A stretch of DNA of 6,402 bases from UBA7692 sp033578915 (GCA_033578915.1 JAVQWQ010000131.1:1-6402); one strand, 5' to 3'; counted from the stretch's first letter, positions 1-6,402 are shown. The notes: generated by a model from the sequence alone, not told the origin. A program made the numbers and translations.

Positions 1-738
1 TTGGAAAAACTCATAATACACCTGCGTAATAATTATTACAACGGAAATTTGCCTAAATTCTATGAAACGGAAGATTTTCCTGAATTACAGATATTAAGTA
101 ATAACTGGCAGGTTATTCGTGAGGAATTATTTGCCTACGAGAGCAAATATGGGCCACTACATGGACTAAGCACTTACTCTCCTCCAGACACCTCTGATAA
201 CAGTCCCTGGAGCAATCTGTATCTGGAAAATTTTCTCTGGCGTTTTCATAAAAACCGAAAACACTTTCCCCAAACCTGTAATATTATTAATAAAATACCC
301 GGAATAACTTTTGCAGCTTTTGCAGCGCTTAACCCTAACGGATCATTGAAACCACATTATGGAGATACAAATGCTGTGATAAGATGTCATCTCGGTTTAA
401 AAATCCCTGCTGATCATCCAATATGTGGTATAAGAGTGGGAGATGAGGAGCGAGGATGGAAAGAAGGCGAAATACTGTTATTCAGCGAAGCCCATCTGCA
501 CAGTGTATGGAACAATAGTAAAGAGAGGAGATACATATTTTGCATAGATATCATCCACCCAAGATGGAAAAACTTACGATGGTGGATATGTGCACGTGTG
601 CTGGGCTCACAGAGCTGGGTATTTCTGGAAAATCGTTTTTTATTATTAAAGAAGATACCAGAGCCCATTGCCCGGTTATTTGCGCAGTTATTGTCGGTTG
701 CATGGCTTATTTTTTTACCAATTCAGCGATTGCGTTAA
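1..738 (+). CDS. Aspartyl/asparaginyl beta-hydroxylase family Fe(II)/2-oxoglutarate dioxygenase (AspH/LpxO-like), start uncertain
   Basis: The 245-residue product carries the signature of the AspH family (Pfam PF05118), which uses Fe(II), 2-oxoglutarate and O2 to hydroxylate a substrate. The H-x-G motif at residues 119-121 (PHYG) supplies the first iron ligand H119. R128 and H130 (IRCHLGL) and H167 (HLHSVWN) followed ten residues later by R177 match the spacing of the metal- and 2-oxoglutarate-binding residues of human AspH. A W-E-G turn (W153 to G156) and the FSEAHLH strand complete the double-stranded beta-helix core. Residues about 220-240 form a hydrophobic tail that could touch the membrane, as in the lipid A hydroxylase LpxO of the same family; the substrate could therefore be a lipid acyl chain or a protein or peptide residue, and the sequence does not decide. 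The reading frame opens with TTG at base 1 and contains no other methionine, so either TTG is the start or the gene begins upstream of the window. Family assignment is secure; substrate is unknown. Confidence 0.88.
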   Translation: MEKLIIHLRNNYYNGNLPKFYETEDFPELQILSNNWQVIREELFAYESKYGPLHGLSTYSPPDTSDNSPWSNLYLENFLWRFHKNRKHFPQTCNIINKIPGITFAAFAALNPNGSLKPHYGDTNAVIRCHLGLKIPADHPICGIRVGDEERGWKEGEILLFSEAHLHSVWNNSKERRYIFCIDIIHPRWKNLRWWICARVLGSQSWVFLENRFLLLKKIPEPIARLFAQLLSVAWLIFLPIQRLR

Positions 739-747
739 AACAACGAC

Positions 748-799
748 CTTTACGGATATTACATGAGTAATGATTATTTTCGGTAAAGCATGACTTTTT
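748..799 (+). terminator. Weak nested dyad followed by a T run; possible attenuator or terminator
   Basis: In the gap after the hydroxylase gene an outer 6-bp stem (CTTTAC at 748-753 with GTAAAG at 783-788) encloses an inner 5-bp hairpin (ATTAC at 758-762, loop ATGA, GTAAT at 767-771). Five Ts follow at 795-799. The stems are AT-rich and short, and the T run does not directly abut the stem, so this is at best a weak terminator that could partly separate the hydroxylase from the downstream genes. It may equally be chance in AT-rich DNA. Confidence 0.2.
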
Positions 800-844
800 A
801 TAATAAACAATCTTTTAATATTCAAATTCTGCTATTGATAAATT

Positions 845-1972
845 ATGAAGGGGCTGAAAATAATTGTGCTGATATGCTTTGTGTTATTTGTATTAATGAT
901 AGTTGACGTGATTTTTGGCTTTATAATGTTTAAAAATGATTCTCCGTACAAATACATACAAAAACATTTCCAATCCTCAAATCCTCAACCTTTATATGTA
1001 GCACAACCTTTTCTTAACTACATTAATAATCCGGACTACATCAACGAATCAGGCCAGAAACAAATTAATGCGTGGGGTCTTCGTCACAACAGGGATATTA
1101 AACTTCCCAAACCATCGAATATAATCCGCATATTGTTTTTAGGGGGTAGTACAACTTTTGGAGAAGTAGAAAAAACTGAAAATACTTTCTCGGCTATTTT
1201 AGAAAAACGCCTGAATAGTTCAATTAGCCAAATAAGCAGTCCTCACAAAACGATTGAATGTATAAATGCAGGGTTGGGTGCGGCTACCAGTGCAGAGCTG
1301 CTCATACACTACCTACTAAAATACAAATACCTACAACCTGATGTTGTAGTAATTCATGCCGGTATTAACGATGCTTTTGCGACAGTATCATTAGAAGATT
1401 ACGTTTATCAGCCCGACTACCATACCTCTAAGGCAATTTTTAAAAACCCTATGCCTGTCAATCGTTTCATCAGATTTTTGTCTTTCAGCAACATATTCAC
1501 CTTTGCTATAGTAAAAACCCTTTATAGAGAATATTTAAAAAACAGCTTTACTGAAAATCCTTTTTTTACTTATCACGACAAACACATTTGGTATCCCAAC
1601 GGCAACGAAGAAAAATTTAAAACCTCTGCTAATGGATACTATAATAATATTAGTGAGTTGGTCAACATATTAAAGAATCATGGAAAAAAGGTGCTGCTTG
1701 TAACTGAAGTTGTAGATACATTTCATATGCCCATTGAGTACAAAATCAAACTTAGTGAAGGTATTGAGCTGAATAATCAATTCACGATAAGAATCGGTAT
1801 GGAAAAATCCGTTCCGGTTTGTGTACTTCCTAAATCAAACTTTGGCCACAACCTCTTTATTACAAATGACGGAATACACGTAAATGAAAAAGGTGAGCTA
1901 ACTAAAGCTGAATTAATTGAAACTTATTTATTAAAAATTCTACTCGAACACCTCGCCTATGCGCAGAACTAA
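845..1972 (+). CDS. Membrane-anchored SGNH/GDSL-type hydrolase (first of three)
   Basis: The product has 375 residues. A hydrophobic segment at about 5-29 is a likely uncleaved signal anchor, placing the rest outside the cytoplasmic membrane. The SGNH-hydrolase blocks follow in order: block I GGST with candidate nucleophile S102, block II NAGLG with oxyanion glycine G143 or G145, block III GIND with N175, and block V DGIH with D342 and H345 completing a Ser-Asp-His triad. The whole catalytic set is present, so an active esterase or acyltransferase is likely. The family acts on O- and N-acyl groups of glycans, peptidoglycan and lipids; the substrate cannot be read from the sequence. The ATG is the first start after an in-frame TAA at 839-841; no Shine-Dalgarno is seen. 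The gene end overlaps the next start by 14 bp, implying co-transcription. It is clearly related to the gene at the right end of the window, sharing a ten-residue block I stretch and a W-Y-P motif (249-251). Confidence 0.9.
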   Translation: MKGLKIIVLICFVLFVLMIVDVIFGFIMFKNDSPYKYIQKHFQSSNPQPLYVAQPFLNYINNPDYINESGQKQINAWGLRHNRDIKLPKPSNIIRILFLGGSTTFGEVEKTENTFSAILEKRLNSSISQISSPHKTIECINAGLGAATSAELLIHYLLKYKYLQPDVVVIHAGINDAFATVSLEDYVYQPDYHTSKAIFKNPMPVNRFIRFLSFSNIFTFAIVKTLYREYLKNSFTENPFFTYHDKHIWYPNGNEEKFKTSANGYYNNISELVNILKNHGKKVLLVTEVVDTFHMPIEYKIKLSEGIELNNQFTIRIGMEKSVPVCVLPKSNFGHNLFITNDGIHVNEKGELTKAELIETYLLKILLEHLAYAQN

Positions 1973-3065
1973 AATTTATAGCATTATTCTTTTTGTATTG
2001 GCCACTGCTATTTGTGCATTTGTATTAGAATTAATTGCGTTTTTTTCTCTTCCTGTCGCCGAGAGAAGGCCAATTCTATATAAAAACAGCATATCAATTG
2101 ACCCATTCAATGGTTTTAAGTCACTTCAAGACATTGAATTTGACATCATTGACCCTCTTTTGGGATGGAGGATGAGCGATTCAATACTACACAAAAAAGG
2201 ATTTTATACCGAGAATGGGAATATTGTATTCCATGGCAAATGTAAATGTTATGACACTTTAGTGGTATATCTTTCGGGAGGTAGCACAACTGATCCGGCT
2301 GTTATTCCTCACAATTGGCCAACTTTGCTATCACAACTATTTGACTCAGCAAAGATTTGCTCAAAGATAATTATTGGGGCCGTCGGTGGATTCAACTCCG
2401 GACAAGAATTACTGAAACTTATTAGTAATGACCTGATTTTTTTTAGACCGGATATACATTTATCCTATTCAGGAGCTAACCAGATTGAACCGGCATATGT
2501 ATCAATATATGAGCAAGAGATGTATCTTAATTTACCCAAACCTTCTCCCCCGCCTTATTTTGCAAATGCCTGGCTTTTGTTGAGAAAGTTAATATATAAA
2601 GATAAGTTTTTTGAACAGGTTAAAATAAACGACTACTACAGAGAAATTCGAAGTAATTATCTGAGTGGAAGGTATGAAAAAAATTACTCTGAAAAAGTAC
2701 GAAAATTCTGGCTAAACAACATGAAAACCATGCAAGCGCTTGCTCATCTCCATGGATACACATTTATAGGAGTTTTACAACCTGTACAAGGTGCCGGCAA
2801 CTACCGGCAACAAAACTATGAATCATACATATTGGATATGATAAATCAGTATAAATCTTATTATCCTCTTTTAGCCCAGGAATGTAAAATTCATCCTGAA
2901 TTTATTTATGACATGAAAAATTTATTCGATCAGATTAATGATACCGTTTATACAGATGACTGCCACATATATCCTCAGTTCCAGGGGATGGTTGCCCGAA
3001 GTGTTTTCGATTTGATTACTAATCGCAATAGAGTTCAAATTTCTGACAGCATGAAATGCATGTGA
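1959..3065 (+). CDS. Divergent SGNH/GDSL-hydrolase-like membrane-anchored protein (second of three)
   Basis: The 368-residue product begins with basic residues (MRRTK) and a hydrophobic stretch at about 7-31, a likely signal anchor. A SGNH fold is suggested by block I GGST with S109, a glycine-rich block II (GAVGG, 140-144), block III SGAN with N174, and a C-terminal D-D-C-H (333-336) giving the D-x-x-H of block V. All four blocks are in family order and spacing, but apart from block I each differs from the canonical form seen in the first gene (GAVGG for NAGLG, SGAN for GIND, DDCH for DGIH), and there is little other resemblance. It may be an esterase or acyltransferase on a distinct substrate, or have reduced activity. 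The ATG at 1959 is the first after an in-frame TAA at 1932-1934, and lies inside the end of the preceding gene, so translation is probably coupled. No Shine-Dalgarno is visible. Family call is fairly secure, function unknown. Confidence 0.78.
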   Translation: MRRTKIYSIILFVLATAICAFVLELIAFFSLPVAERRPILYKNSISIDPFNGFKSLQDIEFDIIDPLLGWRMSDSILHKKGFYTENGNIVFHGKCKCYDTLVVYLSGGSTTDPAVIPHNWPTLLSQLFDSAKICSKIIIGAVGGFNSGQELLKLISNDLIFFRPDIHLSYSGANQIEPAYVSIYEQEMYLNLPKPSPPPYFANAWLLLRKLIYKDKFFEQVKINDYYREIRSNYLSGRYEKNYSEKVRKFWLNNMKTMQALAHLHGYTFIGVLQPVQGAGNYRQQNYESYILDMINQYKSYYPLLAQECKIHPEFIYDMKNLFDQINDTVYTDDCHIYPQFQGMVARSVFDLITNRNRVQISDSMKCM

Positions 3066-3148
3066 AAACCATATTATTGTATTTTAGGAAATCAATACTG
3101 TATTTATCAAATTTTGCTTGAGTATTCAACAAGCTCAAATTCTGCCAA

Positions 3149-4546
3149 ATGGAGATTAAACGGGCAATGGTTTTTTTGGGGCTGCTATGGTTTTATTTGC
3201 TTTTGCTTAAAAGCAAAAATTCTTTAGCCTGTGAATATTTTTCTCCAAACGGCTTTAATCCTGATTTTTTTGAATACCATTTGCCCGCGGCAAATCTTGC
3301 TTTGCATCACCGTTTTCCGGTTTATGGTTTTTTAAGCGATATGAAAGATTACAAACTTTGTGCAAACCCAGAAAGCATAAAGTATTACCGCGATACTTAT
3401 TACGCAGGAACCATGATATTTCCAAGCAAACCTCCCTTATACTCTTTTTTAACGGGAACTGCGTATCTTTTACATGGATTCAGGCCTCAAACAGCCGAAA
3501 GGCTAAATATGCTGTTTTTGATAATACTCGGTCTTTCATTGGCCGGATCTGTATATAATATGACGAGAAGTTGGGTTTTCTCACTCATCTCATTGGTTGT
3601 AATTTTTTTTCTTCGTAAGTATCAATTGAACTATTACGATGCAGAACTTCTGACTGCTTGCCTAGTCGGCTGCCTTTGTTTCCTTGTAACTTGCTCAACA
3701 GTAAATTATAATTCTCTAATCCATGCAGCAACGGGTTTTGCAAGTGCTTTGCTCTTATTAGCTAAAGGATATTACCTGCCTGTCTCTGTATTTTTAATGG
3801 CCGGATATGTAATCATCATTATTAAATATAAATCTGTTTCAACAATCAGAAATGCGTTGTTCTATTTTGTTGGCTTGCTTATCGGGTGGGTCCCATGGAT
3901 TGTTTTTATTAATAAAGCTGTACAGAATGATATACCAAACAGGTTAAGATTCAGCAAAAAACTAGAAGAAACTGCGCCTCATCTGAAGCTCAATAGCCGG
4001 AATGAAATTTTCGACTCCTCAGGAAAATACCGAGAAGATGTTATTGAAGATATTTTGAAATTTCATCAATATCAACATGCCCGAGAAAATGACTTTATAC
4101 TGATTACCAATCAACTGGGAGAATATAATATTTTAAATGTTCACAATGAATACTGCACGGACGGAGAGTTTCATCCTGAGTGGCGGATTATTAAAACGTC
4201 ATATTACAATCAACTTCCTGAAAATATGAATAAGCATTATAAATTATTAAGTTTTTACAAAAATCATCCAGATGCTTTTTTTCTCTTGATATATGCAAAA
4301 ATCAAGAATGCATTTAGCGCTAAGTCTTTATTGTTATTTTTATCAGTAGTGTTTATTCCCGGATTTTTGTATAACAGAAAATTTTTTCATGCTTTGGGTG
4401 TGCTCTCGTTAGTTTCAGTCGGATGGCTGGCTATAGTGTGCTTTTACGGTGACGAGCGTTTTGCGCAAACTGCCGATGCTGCAAGCGCCTGTATAATATT
4501 TAGCGGAGTCAAGCATTATTTACAAAAATATTTTTACCAGGCTTAA
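3149..4546 (+). CDS. GT-C fold polytopic glycosyltransferase (PMT/ArnT-like, GT39/GT83 group)
   Basis: The 465-residue product is a multi-pass membrane protein resembling the PMT_2/ArnT group, which transfers a sugar from a polyprenyl-phosphate carrier to an acceptor on the periplasmic face. After a first helix (about 5-21) comes a long outer loop with acidic residues D39 and E42 near its start, where GT-C enzymes place the catalytic acid, then F-P-S-K-P-P-L-Y (91-98), typical of the family, and A-E-R-L-N (116-120). Further helices lie at about 117-135, 142-156, 165-182, 196-226 and 236-255, the last holding V-P-W (248-250). A soluble segment of about 115 residues (260-373) follows, with a conspicuous N-E-Y-C-T-D-G...H-P-E-W-R stretch (333-346). 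Final helices lead to Y-G-D-E-R-F (433-438), matching the family's C-terminal E-R-Y/F element. The ATG is the first start after an in-frame TGA at 3119-3121. Donor and acceptor are unknown; the UbiA gene downstream suggests a polyprenyl-linked donor. Confidence 0.82.
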   Translation: MEIKRAMVFLGLLWFYLLLLKSKNSLACEYFSPNGFNPDFFEYHLPAANLALHHRFPVYGFLSDMKDYKLCANPESIKYYRDTYYAGTMIFPSKPPLYSFLTGTAYLLHGFRPQTAERLNMLFLIILGLSLAGSVYNMTRSWVFSLISLVVIFFLRKYQLNYYDAELLTACLVGCLCFLVTCSTVNYNSLIHAATGFASALLLLAKGYYLPVSVFLMAGYVIIIIKYKSVSTIRNALFYFVGLLIGWVPWIVFINKAVQNDIPNRLRFSKKLEETAPHLKLNSRNEIFDSSGKYREDVIEDILKFHQYQHARENDFILITNQLGEYNILNVHNEYCTDGEFHPEWRIIKTSYYNQLPENMNKHYKLLSFYKNHPDAFFLLIYAKIKNAFSAKSLLLFLSVVFIPGFLYNRKFFHALGVLSLVSVGWLAIVCFYGDERFAQTADAASACIIFSGVKHYLQKYFYQA

Positions 4547-4568
4547 ACCAGAGCGCTTGCATACCAGC

Positions 4569-5456
4569 ATGAATGTCAATTTATCCAAAATATTTCGTTT
4601 TGCGGTAAATCCTTTATGGTTGCGCTGGAAACTGGGAGAAGGAGGCATCTGGCTCTTCAATTTGCTGCACGCTTACTTTGCTACTTGTGATATTAAATTG
4701 TCTTTAGCTATAGGCCTGCACAGCATTATAACACTGTGCGCATTGTATGGATACAACGATTATGCTGACCGACTTCGCGACAGACACAACCCTAAAAAAT
4801 TTCAGCCATTTGTGGAGGAAATAAATAACAATGATCAAATTTTTCTCACAGTAATAATTGCTTTAACAGGATTGTCAATCACATATGCGTGGATACTCTT
4901 TGAATATAAGCAATTTTTGGGATTAATTCTCTTATATGTAGTAAATTATTGCTACTCCTCATATTTTAAGTCAATCCCCGTTATAGACATTATAATCGTT
5001 GGAATCTGGGGTGGATTAATAACAATACTAGTTCCTAAAATAAATTATTTAATGTGTTTTATTGCCTCAGCAATGACTTCGATAGCTCATATTCATCAAA
5101 TTCAACACGATGTGGAGTATGATCGCAAAACCAACGTAATTACATCCGCTGTTAAATTGAGCGGGTTCACGGTACTTATAAAAAATATATTAGGATTATG
5201 CACAGGTTTTTTAATATGGCAATATACGCGGAATTACTTTATTTCATTAATTATAATCATTCCAACTTTTATTGGATTTTCAAGTCTAAGCATACAAACA
5301 AAATGGTATATCTGGAGAATATATTTCCTAGTTTCATGGATATATTTATTGATACATTTTTATGGCGCAAAAATTATACTACAGAGTCTTTATAGTTATT
5401 ATAGTTTTAGTTTCTATAGTCCTACTGGAATGTTTAGGCTACTTTGGGCTTTATAA
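4569..5456 (+). CDS. UbiA-superfamily polyprenyl transferase
   Basis: UbiA-type enzymes are integral membrane Mg2+-dependent transferases that join a polyprenyl diphosphate to an acceptor. From the ATG at 4569 the product has 295 residues, normal for the family, and about nine hydrophobic segments. The first Asp-rich motif N-D-x-x-D-x-x-x-D is intact at N63, D64, D67 and D71 and is followed by N-P-K-K-x-x-P (74-80), similar to the H-P-x-K-x-x-R-P stretch of decaprenyl-phosphate phosphoribosyltransferase-like members. The middle Y-S-S-Y-F-K-S-I-P (129-137) matches the family's Y-S-x-x-x-K-x-x-P loop. The second motif D-x-x-x-D is at D181 and D185. Quinone, carotenoid, chlorophyll-type or phosphoribosyl acceptors are all possible in the superfamily; the envelope-glycan neighbours favour a lipid-sugar precursor, as inference. 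A TTG at 4557 would add four residues, but ATG is preferred; neither has a Shine-Dalgarno. The last 32 codons overlap the next gene in another frame, so the C-terminal tail after the last helix is constrained by it. Confidence 0.9.
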   Translation: MNVNLSKIFRFAVNPLWLRWKLGEGGIWLFNLLHAYFATCDIKLSLAIGLHSIITLCALYGYNDYADRLRDRHNPKKFQPFVEEINNNDQIFLTVIIALTGLSITYAWILFEYKQFLGLILLYVVNYCYSSYFKSIPVIDIIIVGIWGGLITILVPKINYLMCFIASAMTSIAHIHQIQHDVEYDRKTNVITSAVKLSGFTVLIKNILGLCTGFLIWQYTRNYFISLIIIIPTFIGFSSLSIQTKWYIWRIYFLVSWIYLLIHFYGAKIILQSLYSYYSFSFYSPTGMFRLLWAL

Positions 5457-6402
5457 CTTAAATAAATCTGATAAACTAAAAAACATTTTTCCTGATAGAA
5501 TCATTCGCTTAAGAGAAGTACTAAAAGGGCCTGATAAAGCGCTGCCAAGATATGTAGGAGCAATAAACTTAAATTTTATGCCTGCTCCGAATTATCAAAT
5601 AGGTAACTTTATTCAGCACAATTCAGACGGTTATAGAGGCGAGAAGATAAATGTATTACATGAAAGAAAGTATCGAATTTTATTCTTAGGAGGATCTACT
5701 ACATATTCAAGTGCTGTGCTAAATCCTAATAAAACATATCCTGCACAAACAATAAAAGCCCTGAATCAACTTTTAGATTCGGGCATAATACAAATGAAAG
5801 ATTACAATGGTTTTGAAGGGATTAATGCCGGTTTAGAAGGAGGGAGATCATGTGATGAATTAAACGCCTATCTTCATAAATTCAGATATTATAAACCTAA
5901 CTTAATAATTATACATTCCGTTGGCAACGATGCTGAAATAGATTATAAAACCTTTTCCAATTATACCCCTGATGAAATTAATTTCCGACTACCAGAGACA
6001 TATTTAGTTTACAGATATCCCGTCCCAAGTATTTTTTTTAGGTCGTATTTCATAAGTTACATTGTAATACGTTTTGATTTATTAAAGAGATTAAATCATG
6101 ATCAGCCCAATATGAGCCAAAAAAACTACTACTTATGCAACTGGTATCCTGAAACACTAAGAAAAGAAATTTTAAATGATTATATGAAATCTCCTGCAAT
6201 AAAAAATATTTCAACTATAATAAGAGAAGCGCTCTTTGATTCATCGCATGTAATGCTGATGACTTTTGCCGTAAACAAATTATCTGAAGAATGTATCAAG
6301 CGACCATATTATATTAAGAACTTGGATGGCTTAAACAATGCACTAAAAAAATTAGCTATGAAGTATAATGTAGGCATCATCAATTACAACTATACTGATA
6401 TA
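5362..6402 (+). CDS. Membrane-anchored SGNH/GDSL-type hydrolase (third of three), 3' end cut by window
   Basis: An open frame of 347 codons runs from ATG 5362 to the window edge without a stop. An in-frame TGA at 5350-5352 precedes it and no other Met codon occurs until residue 73, so the 5362 start is well supported although it lies 95 bp inside the UbiA gene. Residues about 8-29 form a strong hydrophobic signal anchor. Block I GGST with S112, block II NAGLEGG with G157 and block III V-G-N-D with N189 are present. The D-x-x-H of block V is not reached: by comparison with the first SGNH gene it should lie within a few dozen residues beyond the edge. The stretch R105 to T114 is identical to R95 to T104 of the first SGNH protein, and both share I-N-A-G-L, a K/Q-P-D/N...I-H strand before block III and a W-Y-P motif (261-263 here), so the two are paralogues. 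Block III reads VGND rather than GIND. Function: likely extracytoplasmic acyl-ester hydrolase or acyltransferase; substrate unknown. Confidence 0.9.
   Translation, partial: MAQKLYYRVFIVIIVLVSIVLLECLGYFGLYNLNKSDKLKNIFPDRIIRLREVLKGPDKALPRYVGAINLNFMPAPNYQIGNFIQHNSDGYRGEKINVLHERKYRILFLGGSTTYSSAVLNPNKTYPAQTIKALNQLLDSGIIQMKDYNGFEGINAGLEGGRSCDELNAYLHKFRYYKPNLIIIHSVGNDAEIDYKTFSNYTPDEINFRLPETYLVYRYPVPSIFFRSYFISYIVIRFDLLKRLNHDQPNMSQKNYYLCNWYPETLRKEILNDYMKSPAIKNISTIIREALFDSSHVMLMTFAVNKLSEECIKRPYYIKNLDGLNNALKKLAMKYNVGIINYNYTDI

Noticed and set aside
414..668. 84-codon open frame on the minus strand
   Set aside because: Lies wholly inside the hydroxylase gene, whose catalytic motifs are read on the plus strand; the minus product has no recognisable family features.
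540..770. 76-codon plus-strand open frame overlapping the end of the hydroxylase gene
   Set aside because: Overlaps the conserved hydroxylase C-terminal region in another frame and shows no domain or anchor pattern of its own; a shadow frame.
799..804. TATAAT hexamer upstream of the first SGNH gene, possible -10 box
   Set aside because: No -35 match at 16-18 bp spacing, and a TATAAT is expected by chance in such AT-rich DNA. No Bacteroidota-type TAnnTTTG element was found by eye in this gap or in 3066-3148 either.
2791..2811. Short direct repeat CCGGCAAC twice in the second SGNH gene
   Set aside because: Within coding sequence, only two copies and no array, spacer pattern or dyad; no sign of CRISPR or mobile element. 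No transposase, tRNA or rRNA was seen anywhere in the window.
3116..3134. GCTTG/CAAGC 5-bp inverted repeat before the GT-C gene
   Set aside because: Short stem with a 9-base loop and no following T run; too weak to call a terminator or operator.
3221..3235. S-L-A-C resembling a lipoprotein lipobox in the GT-C protein (residues 25-28)
   Set aside because: The protein is a polytopic GT-C enzyme whose first helix must remain attached; the match is likely coincidental.
3358..3558. 66-codon plus-strand open frame
   Set aside because: Sits inside the GT-C gene across its conserved K-P-P-L-Y region in another frame; no independent support.
5198..5395. 65-codon plus-strand open frame
   Set aside because: Out-of-frame reading of the UbiA gene; also conflicts with the well-supported start of the third SGNH gene.

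Overview
This 6.4-kb window is AT-rich, tightly packed and entirely + strand. It reads as part of a cell-envelope gene cluster from a bacterium, most plausibly a Bacteroidota-like lineage. That assignment is inference: none of the five visible internal starts has a recognisable purine-rich Shine-Dalgarno site, base composition is low in GC, and the genes are of types common in surface-glycan regions of that phylum. There is no rRNA, housekeeping marker or mobile element to fix the taxonomy.

Layout, left to right: (1) an Fe(II)/2-oxoglutarate dioxygenase of the aspartyl/asparaginyl beta-hydroxylase (AspH/LpxO-like) family, 1-738, whose true start may lie before the window; (2) a 106-bp AT-rich gap with a weak nested dyad; (3) a membrane-anchored SGNH/GDSL hydrolase, 845-1972; (4) a second, more divergent SGNH-type protein, 1959-3065, overlapping the first by 14 bp; (5) a polytopic GT-C glycosyltransferase related to the PMT/ArnT (GT39/GT83) group, 3149-4546; (6) a UbiA-superfamily prenyltransferase with both Asp-rich motifs, about 4569-5456; (7) a third SGNH hydrolase, 5362 to the right edge and cut there, which starts 95 bp inside the UbiA gene.

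How they may work together is inference. A UbiA enzyme joins a polyprenyl diphosphate to an acceptor; some family members (decaprenyl-phosphate phosphoribosyltransferase) make lipid-linked pentose precursors. GT-C enzymes use polyprenyl-phosphate sugars as donors on the periplasmic face. Three SGNH proteins with N-terminal membrane anchors would sit on that same face and could add or remove acyl groups on glycan or lipid. The set fits a pathway that makes and decorates a lipid-linked or surface glycan. The AspH/LpxO-like enzyme would be a separate hydroxylation step, possibly on a lipid acyl chain. No sugar-nucleotide enzyme, flippase, polymerase or acyl-donor transporter is visible, so the pathway is incomplete here and its product cannot be named.

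The strongest points for follow-up are the three SGNH genes interleaved with UbiA and GT-C, and the 95-bp out-of-frame overlap between the UbiA gene and the third SGNH gene. Gaps between genes are all about 106 bp or less; there is no long non-coding stretch.
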